This document shows, in pieces, positions 37,544 to 48,680 of a stretch of 64,000 bases of DNA. Origin of the DNA: Cavia porcellus (lineage: Eukaryota; Chordata; Mammalia; Rodentia; Caviidae). A program made the translations under genes and the position numbers. The stretch's first letter is position 1, and the number at the start of each line of letters is the position of its first letter. The stretch is taken from contig NW_026947499.1 in the NCBI RefSeq assembly GCF_034190915.1, positions 4,835,950 to 4,899,949 on the forward strand, in the 5' to 3' direction. The notes under the pieces were generated by a model, which worked only from the letters and a program-made list of their open reading frames with translations, was not told the DNA's origin and ran no database searches.

Positions 37544-37556
37544 TGGACAGAGCTTT
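37544..37556. repeat. L1 target-site duplication, 3' copy
   Basis: TGGACAGAGCTTT matches TGGACTGAGCTTT at 44363-44375 at 12 of 13 positions. The three T bases here merge with the L1 poly(A) tail. Confidence 0.7.
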
Positions 37557-37577
37557 TTTTTTTTTTTTTTTTTTTTT
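37554..37577 (-). other. L1 poly(A) tail
   Basis: There are 24 consecutive T on the plus strand. AATAAA on the minus strand (37590-37585) lies eight bases before the tail, as expected. Confidence 0.95.
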
Positions 37578-38709
37578 CTTAAATTTTATTTAAAAGGAAA
37601 AAGAGAAAAAACAAAACAAAACAAAGGGGTGTAAGGGTACAAGTAATACAGAACTACAAAAAAAAAAGCAGTAAGAAATCACCAGTTAATAGATTATATA
37701 TTATCATCTTAGAGATAGTAGCTCAAATCACAGTATCAAAGCGTACAAAGTGGAGACTGCAAACAGTTGTGTTCAATGATCCAACCAAAAACATTAATAT
37801 GGTCAGCTATTTAACACCCCTAAACACACTTGCTGTTGTATCCTTTAGAGCACTTTTTCCCCTCTCTTTTTTACAACAAAATTTACACATTTTGGGTTTT
37901 ATTACTCCTTAGTTCTTATTAGTTTTTTGGGGGGAAAGAATAAAGTCAAATATGGCAAAACAAAGCTGTCAGTCAAAACCAAGGATAGACATAGCACATG
38001 ATGTAGAACAGAGTACAAGGTTATCAACAATGGTTATCAACAATGTCTCTTGTTTCCTTAAAAAGAATTGTCTATCTCATTATATATTATAAAGTTGAAC
38101 AAAACAGTAGAGAACGAGACCAATAAAACTTAAGCATTGTAAACATTACAGGACTTCCAAAGGAGACAATAGTCAAACCAGAATGGGCATCTTAGTGAAT
38201 CTTATTGCCTTCGAAGTAGTTGCCTATACCCTCAAACTTGATACTATCATACAGAATGGAACAGAGTCTAATCAGTCAAAACAAGATAGTGGGAGAATTA
38301 CAGGACTTCAAAACAAGTTAATAGGAAATCAAAAAAAGTTACTATTATATATCCTGCTAATTTTTTAAAAATTTTCCCCTTAATTAAAAAAAACATAAAA
38401 AATAACTAAATAATTTTTTAATGAATAAGGGAGAGATTGAGATAAAACAGGACATAATATAATAATACAGGTCAAAGCATGACTGTTTCAGCAACCTAGT
38501 GCTTAACCAAACAACCCAACTTAATAGTAGTTGCCATAGTGTCTGTTTTTTCCTTGAAATATTTGAATAAAATTTCATATACTATAGCTTCAAATATTTC
38601 CATATCAAGAAATATGCCTTTCCAATTAATAAGTGAAAACTTTATAAGTCTTCAAGGCCACATAATGGAGAATCATGATAACCACATATTTTATATATTG
38701 AATCATTAC
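37578..38709 (-). other. L1 3' UTR
   Basis: About 1.1 kb of AT-rich sequence between the ORF2 stop and the poly(A). A related 3' UTR segment appears at about 60663-61040. It differs from the older 3' UTR type seen at 62486-62800, so at least two L1 subfamilies are present. A short tandem duplication (GGTTATCAACAAT) sits near 38020-38045. Confidence 0.8.
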
Positions 38710-41700
38710 TTACATTAGGGAAACTATTCGGTATTCACACATGCGAGATTGATTTATTTCACTTATGAGTATGCTCTCAAGTTGCACCCATTTATTAAAA
38801 AAATATCTCAATGTGATCCTTCTTTATAGCTGAATAATACTCCATTGTATAGAAATACCACAATTTTTTTATCCATTCCTCAGTTGATGGACACCTGGGT
38901 TATTTCCAAGATCTGGGGATTACAAATTGTGCTGCTATAAACATAGGTGCACATATATCACTATGGTGTGATGCTTTCAGTTCTTCTGGGAATATGCCTA
39001 GAAGTGGAATAGCTGGAATAAATGGGGCTTCCAATCCCAGCTTTTTGAGAAATCTCCAGACTGACCTCCACAAAGGCTGCACCAGTCTAACTCCCACCAA
39101 AAGTGCAGGAGAGTTCCTTTTTCCCCACTGCCTCTCCAGCATTTGTTGTTGTTGGTTTTCTTGATCCTGGCCATTCTTTCAGGAGTGAGATGGAATCTCA
39201 GTGTGGTTTTAATTTGCATTTCTCTAATGACCAATGATGATGAACATTTTTTCGTGTATTTATTTGCCATTTGTATTTCTTCATCTAAGAAGTGCATATT
39301 CATCTCAGATGCCCATTTTGGATTGGATCTTTGAATTTTGGGGGTCCCAGTTTTTTTTTTAATTCTTTATATGTTTTAGACAAGAGTCCCTTGTCTGAAA
39401 GAGAGTTCACTAAAATCTTTTCCCAGTTTGTGGGTTTTCTTTTCACTATGCTGGAGATTTCTTTTGACATGCAGAAACTTTATAATAAGAAGTGGTCCCA
39501 GTTATTGATTATGGGAAATATTTCCTGTGTGGTTTGAGTCCTGTTCATGAATTCTGTACCTACTCCTATGTCTTCAAGGTTTCTACCCAATTTGTCTTCC
39601 AATAGATTTAGTGTTTCTGTTTTAATATTCAGATCTTTGACCCATTTAGATTTTAATTTAGTACATGGTGATAGACATGGGTCTAGCTATAGTTTTCGGC
39701 AAATGGAGACCAGTTTTTCCAGCACCACTTATTAAAGAGACTGTCATTCTTCCAGTGAACCTGCTTGGCTCCTTTATCAAAGATAAGGTGGTTGAGTGTG
39801 TTTGTAGTTGTGGTTGTATCTTCTAATCTATTACATTGATCTTAGGCTCTGTTTTGATTCCAATACCATGTTGATTTTACTACTGTTGCTTTGTAGTATA
39901 ATTTCAAGTCAGGAATTGTGATGCCTCCTGCTTTGCCTTTGCTGCTTAGAAATGCCTTTGCTATTCTAGGTCTCTTCTGGTTTCAGATAAATTTTAGGAG
40001 TGATTTCTCTAGATCTATAAGGTATGTTGATGCTATTTTTATTGGGATTGAATCTGTATAACAGTTTTGGAAGAATGGCCATTTTCACAATGTATGTTCT
40101 TCCTATCCATGAGCAAGGGATGTCTTTCCATTTTCTGAGATCATCTTCAATTTCTTTTTTCAGTGTATTATAATTTTCACTGTATAGGTCTTTCACTTCT
40201 TTCATAAGAGTAATTCCTAAATATTTCATTTTTTTGCTTGCTAATGTGAAGAGTGTAGATTCTCTTATTTCCCTCTCTGTGATATTGTTGTTCATCTATA
40301 GGAATGCTATTAATTTCTGAGTATTGATTTTGTATCCAGCCAATTACTGAATTTATTTATTGTATCTAAGAGTCTTTCAATGGAGTTTAGGGGGTCTTCT
40401 ATGTAGAGTATCATGTCATCTGCAAACAATGATAATTTAACTTCTTCTTTTCCTATCTTTACCCATTTTATTTCTCTTTCTTGCCTAATTGCTCTGGCTA
40501 GTACTTCCAGTACTATATTAAATAGGAGTGGTGATAAAGGATATCCTTGTCTTGTGCCTGATTTTAAAGTAAAGGCTTTCAATTTTTGGCCATTTAGTAT
40601 GATGCTGGCCGTTGGTTTGTCATAAATGGCATTTATTATATTGAGGTAAAAACCATTTATTCCAATTTTCTGTAAAGTTCTTATCATGAATGGACCTTAT
40701 TGAAGGCTTTTTCTGCATCTATAGAAATGCAGGACTTTTGGCTTTATTGATTCTTATTTTTGGCTTTATGGTGGATTACATTTATTGATTTACATATGTT
40801 GAACCATCCTTGCATTCCTGGGATGAATCCCACTTGGTCATGGTGTATAATCTTCTTGATGATTTGCTGCATCCTATTTGCAAATATTTTATTGAGGATT
40901 TTTGTATCTGTCTTCATTAGGGAGTTCGGTCTATAGTTCTCTTTTTTAGTTGGGTCTTTCTCAGGTTTTGGTACTAGAGTAATATTTGCTTCCAGGAATG
41001 ACTTAGGAAGGATTGCTTCTCTTTCAATTTCATTGAATAGTTTGAGAAGTGTCGGCCTTAGGTCTTCTTCATATTTCTTGTAGAATTCTGCAGTGAATCC
41101 ATCTGGGCCTGGGCTCTTCTTTGGAGGTAAGGACTTAATCACATTTTAAATTTCATTAATAGAGAATGAGTTATTCAACAGCTTTACATCCTCTTGATCT
41201 AACTTTGGTACTTCATATGTTTCTAAGAATCTGTCTAGTTCTTCTGTGTTATCAAACTTTTGAGAGTAGAGGTTTTCGAAATAGGTGTTCATGATCTTCT
41301 GTATTTCTATTGGGTCTGTAGTGATTTCACCTTTTTCATTTCTTATTGCATGAATTTGAGCTTTTTCTTCCCTTTTTAAAATAAGTTTGGCTAGGGGCTT
41401 ATCGATTTTATTTATTCTTTCAAAGAACCAACTCTTTGATTCGTTGGTTCTTTGGATTGTTTTCTTAGTCTCTATTGCATTGATTTCTGCTCTGATTTTT
41501 ATAATTTCCTCTCTTCTTTTGGCTTTGGGCTTGACTTGCTCTTCTTTTTCTAGCTGTTTGAGGTGTAGCATCAATTATTTATTTGTATTCGTTCTGTTTT
41601 CCTGATGTGGGAACTCAGTGCAATAAATTTTCCTCTCAGGACTGCTTTCATTGCATCCCACAAATTCTGGTAAGTTGTATCTGCATTTTCATTTTCTTTT

Positions 41701-42520
41701 AGGTATAGTTTAATTTCTTCTTTAATTTCTTCTGTGACTCACTGATTACTCAAGAGTGTGTTATTCAGTTTCCATGTGTTTGCGGGATTTTTGCAGTATC
41801 TTTTATCATTAATTTGTAATTTCAGAGGGCTATGATCCGATAACATGCAAGGGATGATTTCAACTCTTTTGCATTCGTTAAAGTATGTTCTTTGAGCTAA
41901 TATATGGTATGTCTTAGAGAATGATCCATGTACTGCTGAGAAGAATGTGTATTCTGATGTTGTTGGGTGGAACATTCTGTATATGTCTACCAAATCCATT
42001 TGTTCGCAGGTGTGATTCAGTTCTGTTATTTCTTTGCTCATTTTCTGTCTGGTTGATCTGTCCCTTGGTGTCAATGGCGTATTAAGGTCTCCTGTTACAA
42101 TTGTGTTACTGATAATTTGAGTTTTCATTTCTGTTAATAATTGTTTTATATAACTGGGTTCTCTGGAGTTTGGTGCATATATATTTAAGATAGTTATCTC
42201 TTCCTCTTGGAGTTTTCCCCTTACGAGTATGTAGTGACCTTCTTTGTCCTTTATGGTCATTGTTGGTTTAAAGTTCACGTTGTCTGCAAACAGAATGGCT
42301 ACCCCTGCTTTTTTTTGATTCCTGCTGCATGAAGTATTGTTTTCCATCCTTTGACTTTCAGTCTGTGAGTATCCTTCTGGGTTAGATGGGTTTCCTGGAA
42401 ATGGCATATGGTTGGATTTTGTTTCTTGATCCTTTCTTTTAGTCTGTTTCTTTTGACTGGTGCATTGAGACCATTTACATTAATGGTTATTACTGTTAAA
42501 TGCTGGTTTATTGTTGACAT
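38710..42520 (-). pseudogene. ORF2: L1 ORF2 (endonuclease / reverse transcriptase), inactivated
   Basis: ORF2p nicks target DNA and reverse-transcribes L1 RNA. The ATG at 42520 puts the catalytic Asn of NVNGLN at residue 14 and the Glu of QETHLT at 43, exactly the usual numbering, so it is preferred over the ATG at 42541. YAPN, GDLNTP and SDHS endonuclease motifs are kept, but the catalytic Asp before the HIL motif is Tyr (codon 41919-41917). The reverse transcriptase retains TRQGYPLSP and FADD (40426-40415). The Cys-rich end has lost its second Cys (Ser, 39129-39127) and its last Cys. Length is about 1,270 codons, as normal. A frameshift lies at the A-run near 42305-42312. In-frame stops occur at about 41739, 41146 and 40741, and further frame changes near 40690, 40300 and 39960. 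Confidence 0.95.
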
Positions 42521-42521
42521 G

Positions 42522-43620
42522 TTATCTCTCTGCTGTTGCATCTTTATCTTTCTGTTCTGTTAAATTATCTGCTTTGCTTAGTGGTTTTTTCCTTTGTGTA
42601 TCTAAACTGTCTGTCAATATTTTTTACAGTGTTGGTTTGGTGTTCATGAAGTTCTTCAGCTGTTCTTTGTCATGGAAGTATCGTATTTCACCATCAATTT
42701 TGAATGATAGTAATGCAGGATACATCAGTCTAGGTTGGAAATCATTTTGCTTTAGGATCTGGAATACTTCAGTCCATGCTCTTCTTGACTTTATTGTTTG
42801 TGCTGAGAAGTCTTCTGTGATTCTGATAGGTTTTCCTTTATAATTGATCTGTCTTTTTCTCTGAGAGCTTTTAATAATCTATTCTTGTGTTGGATTTCTG
42901 GGATGGTGATTATTATATGTCTGGGTGTAGTTTTATTTTGGTTATGACTATTTGGAGTTCTATATGCTTCACTGATCCTTATGTTGGTTTCTGATCTCAT
43001 GCTTGGGAAATTTTCAGCTATTACTTCTCCAAATATCCTCTTGACATCCTTTATGTTGTCTCTTTCTGTTTCATTAATCCCTATCATTCTTATGTTATTT
43101 TTCTTTGCCTCGTCTTGCAGTTGTTGAGTTGTTGTTTCCTGATTCCTTGTTATTTTTAAAAGATCTTTCCTTTTCTGTTCACTAGCTGCAATCCTGTCTT
43201 CAAGGTCTGAAATTCTATCTTCACTTTCATTAAGGCAGTTTTTACAACTTTCAGTGGAGTTTTTTTTTTTTTTTTTTATTTCCTGTATATGTCTGTGCAT
43301 CTGCATTATGTATTCTGTTTGTTTCTTATATTGCTCATCTAGGGATTCTATCTTTTTATTTCCTCCAATTTTTAAACTGTGTTTTCTTTAGATATATTCA
43401 GAAACTCTTTCATTTCTTTTATCATTTCTTCTTTTACCTGGGAGATTATTTCGAGTTTGAATTTCTTTAAAACTTCCTGGAGTTGCTTGTTAATTTCAGT
43501 AGCTATTATGTCCGATATTTGAGGTGAATGGCATATATTTTCTTCTATATACATTGCTCCTAGGGTTTCTTGAGATGGGCTGGAGGTTTGAGGTTATAAT
43601 TTGGTCTTTCGTTTTGTCAT
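42522..43620 (-). pseudogene. ORF1: L1 ORF1 (RNA-binding chaperone), inactivated
   Basis: ORF1p coats L1 RNA as a trimer. The likely start at 43620 reads MTKRKTKL and hits a stop at codon 9 (43596-43594). The same frame resumes with an internal Met at 43554. A coiled-coil-like heptad region (QEVLKKFKLEI, KEEMIKEM) spans about 43500-43380. After a frame change near 43375 comes EDRISDLEDRIAASEQ. The RRM-like part then follows (NNIRMIGI, then NFPSMRS and ISEAYRT), down to about 42850. Another shift near 42835 leads into the C-terminal domain (TIKSRRAW, NDFQPRLMYPALLSF). A stop near 42630 and the natural TAA at 42524-42522 close it. Intact length would be about 365 codons, nearer to mouse than to human ORF1. 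Confidence 0.92.
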
Positions 43621-44362
43621 TTTCCTATATTTCTGTGTTTCAAGTGTTATTTGAAAGCTTGCTCAGGGTCTGTTGGAAATCCCCTTCTATGTTTGCAGCT
43701 CCTGAGACTCTGGCACCCCGTTACCCCAAGCCACTGGGCCTGCAGAACCAATGGCCCTCCTCTGCCTGTTCAGAACTCAGCAGTTCCAGATAAGCTGGGC
43801 CTCAGGGACACTGTGCGCCCACCTGCCTGTTGGAAGCTCCACAGCTGTCCAAGCGCAGCTGGGATGCGGTGGCAGATGTAGACGCCTCAAACCCACCTCT
43901 CCACTTCACTGCACCCGGTAGCCTGGAGGGTCCTGAACAGGCTTGGCTTTGGCCAGAGTGTACTGAGCACTCACCACTGGCTGTGGGGCCTCTGGAACCT
44001 GCGATGCTCCCCTGCCCGCTGAGACATCCACAGTCCTCCAGACACAAGGGGAGGCTGATGTAGGCACCCCAGATCCACCCAGCCCCTCCTCTGCACACCG
44101 ATGTAGAGGTGCAGGAGTCCCAAACAGGTGGGGCTCTGGGGATAGCGTGCACCCGCCCACCCGTTGAAAGCTCCACAGTTCTCCAAGCGCAGCCGGGATG
44201 GGAAGGTGGATGCAGAGGCCTCAAACCCACTTCTCCACTTCACTGCACCCAGAAGCCTCGAGGGTCGCAAACAGTCTGGGATTTGGGCAGAGTGCGCTGA
44301 GCACTCACCACAGGCTGTGGGGCCTCCAGAACCTGTGATCCTTCCCTGCTTGCTGAGATATA
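43621..44362 (-). promoter_or_regulatory. L1 5' UTR with 334-bp tandem monomers
   Basis: This is GC-rich and CpG-bearing, in contrast to the AT-rich body. Two copies align with no gaps at an offset of 334 bp: AAGCTCC at 43834 and 44168, CCACTTCACT at 43901 and 44235, GAGCACTCACCA at 43965 and 44299. The distal copy stops at about 44360, exactly where the insertion ends, so it is a truncated outermost monomer. Within a unit, a second looser homology at about 182-189 bp suggests each monomer arose from two half-units. A partial unit (about 43690-43820) borders ORF1. By analogy with mouse L1 monomers this is the promoter; that role is inferred. Confidence 0.85.
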
Positions 44363-44375
44363 TGGACTGAGCTTT
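44363..44375. repeat. L1 target-site duplication, 5' copy
   Basis: TGGACTGAGCTTT, starting where monomer homology ends. On the L1 sense strand it begins AAAGCTC, compatible with the A-rich side of an L1 endonuclease nick. Confidence 0.7.
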
Positions 44376-45174
44376 CACGACGAAGTCACCAGTTAACACT
44401 TCAAGCCCACTCCAAAAGAAACCCTGCACTGCTGTTCGTTAGGGCTCATTGTTAGGAATGTCCCTGTTTTAAGGGTTTGTTCACACAAGTGATGCCTTTG
44501 AGCTGAAGCTCAGGTTGGAATTGCTGCCTTAGATTGGTAGCAGAAGGCAGAATCAATTGGCAGTGAAATGAGAAGGAGCCCCTAGTGGAAATACAGTGGC
44601 TTCCACAGAAATGACTCTTTAAGTGTTAATCAATGACAATGAGGGTTTTAGTCCACCACTAAGCACAGGCTGTGTGATTGGCTGGAGATGTTGCCAACCA
44701 ATGGTCATATCATTAACACCAGCAAGGACTTCTGGGAAAACTTCACTCCTTCAGGTCAAACAGGTTCCTGCATAGAGCTGGCATTCAGGTAGTGTGGGCA
44801 CTCACATCAGTTCATCCTCTGCTTTGATACAGATTATAGAGATTTTTCATTGTGCTGGAGTAAGCAGGATAAATGGCCAAAGAGGAAGGATGCTCCAGAA
44901 ACAACCATCGCTGCAAGCCTGACCTTGACTGGATGATCTCCAAGGTTACCACCAAAATCAAACTTATCTGTGATCAAAGGAACACACTTGATTCTAACAG
45001 TTCAAAGGTTCTACAGTGAGCAAGCAGGCAGATTGACAAATCTATCATTCTGGTAGGGGACATCTCCAGGGGTGTTGCAGAAAAGACAGCAAGCAGAGAC
45101 TCAATTCTGTCTCCATCACATCCTGCCTGAATTAATCACTTTTCTGCATGGGGACAAAATATCTGATACATATG
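44376..45174. other. Unrecognised non-coding sequence right of the L1
   Basis: No exon or element was recognised. Confidence 0.35.
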
Positions 45175-45470
45175 ATGTAAAGGAGGAGAGGTTCATTGTG
45201 GCTCACTGTTTAAGTGGGTTCAGTCCATAGTCAGCTGGCTCCAAGGCAGAACCCATGGAACAGATCATCATGATGGAAGAAAGATACTCACTGGGTAGAT
45301 CCAGGAGACAGAAAGAGAAGGAAAAAGCCTGGGACAGGTCACACTCCTCTCCCAGTGACCACCTCAAACCAGGTACTGAATTCATCAAAGAAGGCAGCGA
45401 TAGAGGAGTACTGCATTCCATGGTCCCATCACCTTCTAGACATGAGGCATGGTTGGGGGATTTCTTTAGG
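45175..45470 (-). mobile_element. MaLR-like dispersed repeat relic
   Basis: On the plus strand, GGTTCATTGTGGCTCACTGT, then CAGTCCATAGTCAGCTGGCT and CTCCCAGTGACCACCTCAAA, appear in the order of a common MaLR-type rodent repeat in reverse orientation. Identification is from memory and boundaries are approximate. Confidence 0.45.
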
Positions 45471-45474
45471 TCTA

Positions 45475-45600
45475 AAGGACAGCACTGTCTAACCTTGGGC
45501 AAGTCATTAACCATCCCATGCTGCGGTGTCTTCCCATAAAACATGAGCACCCAGATTCTGCCTCACAAGGTGGCTTTGGTCCACAGTAGAAGCTCAGCCA
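45475..45600 (+). mobile_element. MIR SINE (decayed)
   Basis: CCTTGGGCAAGTCATTAACC at 45492-45511 is a typical MIR core segment. A degraded CTTCCCATAAAACATGAGC stands for the CATCTGTAAAATGGG part. Confidence 0.75.
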
Positions 45601-47095
45601 GTATCCTTGTGGGCATCTCTGTCCTTGTGACCAGAGAGCATACTCCTAGTCTAGGAGAGCAGTACCTTCTTGGCTCCAACCAACTGGGCTACCAGGGCTC
45701 AACGTGAGTTTCTACATCTTCAAATATCTCCAGTCAGAAATCTTGGTGTAAACTAAAATTATTAAACTGTAATCTTGGCAATAAATTCACAAGAGCAGAC
45801 ATGTTGAATGGGCCAAACAAAACACACCTATGGAGAATCCGAAGTTCCCGTGTCACTTGAATGACGCAGGAGTATAATTCACTGACAAGTTTCCATCTCC
45901 CAAGTGCTGTGTTTTCTGAATTCCATGCTCACTGATGCACCCTCTCAGAGCCAAGTCTGAAGACGCTCCATTTGTGAAAACTTAGGCTCAGGAGAAAATT
46001 GGAAGCCTGGAAGGGGCAAAGCAGTAATTTGTGGTTAGGTTTCCCCAAATCCAGATGCAGCTTTCCCCACTGACAGGCTGTACACCAACTTCTGCTTCTG
46101 CTGTGTCTCTGTCCTGCAACCTCCATGCCCAGAGGCAACCAGCAAGTAGCCTGTGTGGCACCTGGATCAGAGCCTCTGTCTGGGCCTCAGCATCTCCAGA
46201 CAGGAGCATCTGCTCCCTGCCCTGCCTCCTTTTGCCTTGAATACAAGAAATGCTTATAGGCAGGATTGCTAAGGCTGTCACAACTCACATTGCCCATGTG
46301 CCTGCTAGGTACTAAGGAGAATTGGCTGTTTCCTCACAGTCATCTCTGTTTGGGTGTGTCCACATCACTGAGCTGTTCACATCTCCCAACTGTCCACATC
46401 CCTGAGCTGCACACACGTGATGACACACAGTGAGCCAGCAGCCAGCACCAAGTGTCTGTGATGAACCTTTCTGTCCTCCCCCATCTTCCTGCTGGGACTT
46501 CCAGGAAGGGGCTGTGTGGGGCGTGTCTTGCTGATTGCACCTTGTGTTGCTGTCATTGTCTCCAGATGCAAATGCATCAACTCCTACTGTCTGTCTTGCC
46601 GGTTTCTTTCTCAATGGAATTGAACATAAAAGCTGGAGAGGGAACCTAACAATTGTCTTTGACCCTGAGCATTGTGAGACCCAAGTTCATGCACTGGCTG
46701 AGCCCCAGTACCCATGAACACAGCCATTCCTACGCCTGTGGCAAGGACAGAGTCCCAAGGGGAAGCCAGCAGCACGGAGAGGAGCATGGGTTCTCAGAGT
46801 GACAAGAAGAAGACTGGAAATAGACCTGATTATGAGCTACAGTTGCAGGTCTAACTTACGCTTCTTCCATCGTGGAATCTGGGAGAAATCTCACAGTTGT
46901 TTTAATGTCTTTACTCTAATAAATGTCATCGGGAGATTTTGTTTTTAATCTTAAACTTTTTTCTGATGGTTACATGTGTACATGATAAATATACTCAAAT
47001 GTTACTTAACATGCTCAGTATACATATTTTAGAAAGAATGATAATCAAGTAAATATCTGTGTTCTTTCAACATAGATTAAGAAGTAGAATATAGA
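45601..47095. other. Unrecognised non-coding sequence
   Basis: No exon was recognised. The AT-rich 46940-47090 part could be an ancient LINE relic. Confidence 0.3.
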
Positions 47096-47180
47096 GGCCG
47101 GGGATACAGTTCAGTGGCACAGTGCCTGCCTGGCAAGCAGAAGGTTGTGAGTTGAATTCCCAGAAAAAAAAAAAAAAAAA
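47096..47180 (+). mobile_element. ID SINE
   Basis: GGCCGGGGATACAGTTCAGTGG has the A-box region, and GTGAGTTGAATTCCCAG the B-box region with one change. An A-run of about 18 follows. It adjoins a B1 SINE in the same orientation. Confidence 0.85.
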
Positions 47181-47198
47181 AGAGATGGTTGAAGAAGC

Positions 47199-47337
47199 AG
47201 GACACAGCTGGAGGTGGTGGTATGGCAGTGCATGCCTATAATCCAAGCACCTGGAAGGCTGAGGCAGGAAGATGGCAAATTAAAGCCCAGTCTGAGCTAG
47301 ATAACAAGACCTTTTCTCAAAAATCAAAAATGCAAAA
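47199..47337 (+). mobile_element. B1-like SINE
   Basis: GGTGGTGGTATGGCAGTGCA, CTATAATCCAAGCACCTGGA and AGGCTGAGGCAGGAAGATGG follow B1 order. It ends in an A-rich tail near 47317-47338. Confidence 0.88.
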
Positions 47338-48079
47338 AAGTCTAATACATACATTATTCAAATAACACACAAAATGACACTGATATAACCTTGTTTACAC
47401 AGATAGTATCCTGTGATGTGCAGTATTCTGCATCCTGCTTTTTATCCTGGACAATGACAGAGCTGGCACCTACAGTTGGGGCTCACTGTCTGTGCCCTTA
47501 ATTCCTGTTAGAAAGATAATCTGAACTCAGCAGGAGCACCCAAGAGCAGGGCCGTGGTGCCAGCCACACGGAGCTGACAGGAGCGCAGAGACCATGGCGC
47601 AGAGAGCAGGACGTGTGAGGGCTGGATAAAAATGTCCGCATGCAGGGAAGAGAGACCCTGCAGGCAGCTGCTGTTCCATGAGGAGTGGTGCAGAGCCCTA
47701 AGTGCACTGGGGCTGCAGACTAACTTCAGTCCCCAGGTCTCCAAAACAACCCGAAAGAAGGTGGCATCTCCGTAATCAAAGCACTTAGTCCATCAAGTCA
47801 TCTTCACCTGACTCCTATTAAAAACCACCATGAAGTGTCCACTGAAGCCACTCCAAGCAATTCCCCAAGAGACTGCAGCCACCGTAGCCTCAGAAGACCG
47901 AGAGCTGCTGTTTCTCTACACTGGTCAAGGTGACATTGACCTTTGGTGGAGGCTTCTTATAAAGATTAGCAATTTGGTTTTCTGTTGTTCTGAGCTAGTT
48001 TTACTCTGTCTCTAAAATGCCTCTACCGACAAAGGACAGATGCACAGGAAGTCCTGAGATTAATGGACAAGCTAGAGAA
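47338..48079. other. Unrecognised non-coding sequence
   Basis: The first 120 bp resemble ancient LINE sequence (a GTATTCTGCATCCTGCTTTT segment), but not firmly. Confidence 0.3.
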
Positions 48080-48680
48080 GTAGGGAGATGAGCACCGCAT
48101 ACATCCATGAAACCACTGCCACAGTTGATGTCAAGAGCATCTTTCCAAAGCTTCTTCCTACTTCACCGGTTCACATGCCCACTGGTGTATTTTAACAAAC
48201 ACACAATGTGAGACAGGCCCTCTTTGTCCCTTATTGAGAAAGACATGTTTGGGAAATGTGCCATCGTACAATTTCATCACTGTGTGGACACAGTCGAGTG
48301 TACTTCCAAAACCCAACTCAAGAGGAACACAGTTACAAGGGGTCCAATCTTACAGGACTGGAGCTGCACACTCAGCCCATGGCTGATCAGAATGTCACAG
48401 TGCACACAGCTGCACACAGCACAGCACCCCTGACCATAGACACCACGTGTGCCGCGGATGACTGAAGACTTCCTTCATCTAACTGAAACTTTATACCAGC
48501 ACCTCCATCCCCTCCCTGCAGCCCCTCAGTACCACTGTTCTGCTGTCTATGGACTCTTATGAGTCCTTCCAAAAGTTGGTAGATGTGAGATCATATAGAA
48601 TTTGTCCTCTGCACTGCTTTCCTTCACTTTGCTCATGTTGTCACCAGTGTTTGGTGGGATCATGGAGCAAGATTTCTAAC
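48080..48680 (+). mobile_element. Ancient L1M-type LINE relic
   Basis: ACTTTATACCAGCACCTCC then CCTCAGTACCACTGTTCTGC and GTGAGATCATATAGAATTTG (about 48480-48605) follow the 3' UTR of old mammalian L1M elements in order. No coding remains. Confidence 0.55.

Larger units (their letters stand above)
37554..44362 (-). mobile_element. Full-length L1 retrotransposon, 6.8 kb
   Basis: From 5' to 3' on the minus strand this contains a GC-rich 5' UTR with 334-bp monomers (44362-43621), ORF1 (43620-42522), ORF2 (42520-38710), a 3' UTR, AATAAA and a 24-base poly(A). A 13-bp target-site duplication with one mismatch flanks it, as left by L1 target-primed reverse transcription. Both ORFs can be followed end to end but carry frameshifts and stops, so the copy is incapable of autonomous movement. 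The single mismatch in the duplication and the scattered ORF damage point to moderate age. It is much better preserved than the other L1 pieces in the window. Confidence 0.96.

Noticed and set aside
43802..44429. Two overlapping open frames of 142 and 152 codons with repeated peptide motifs
   Set aside because: The repetition comes from translating the L1 5' UTR monomers; they are not protein genes.
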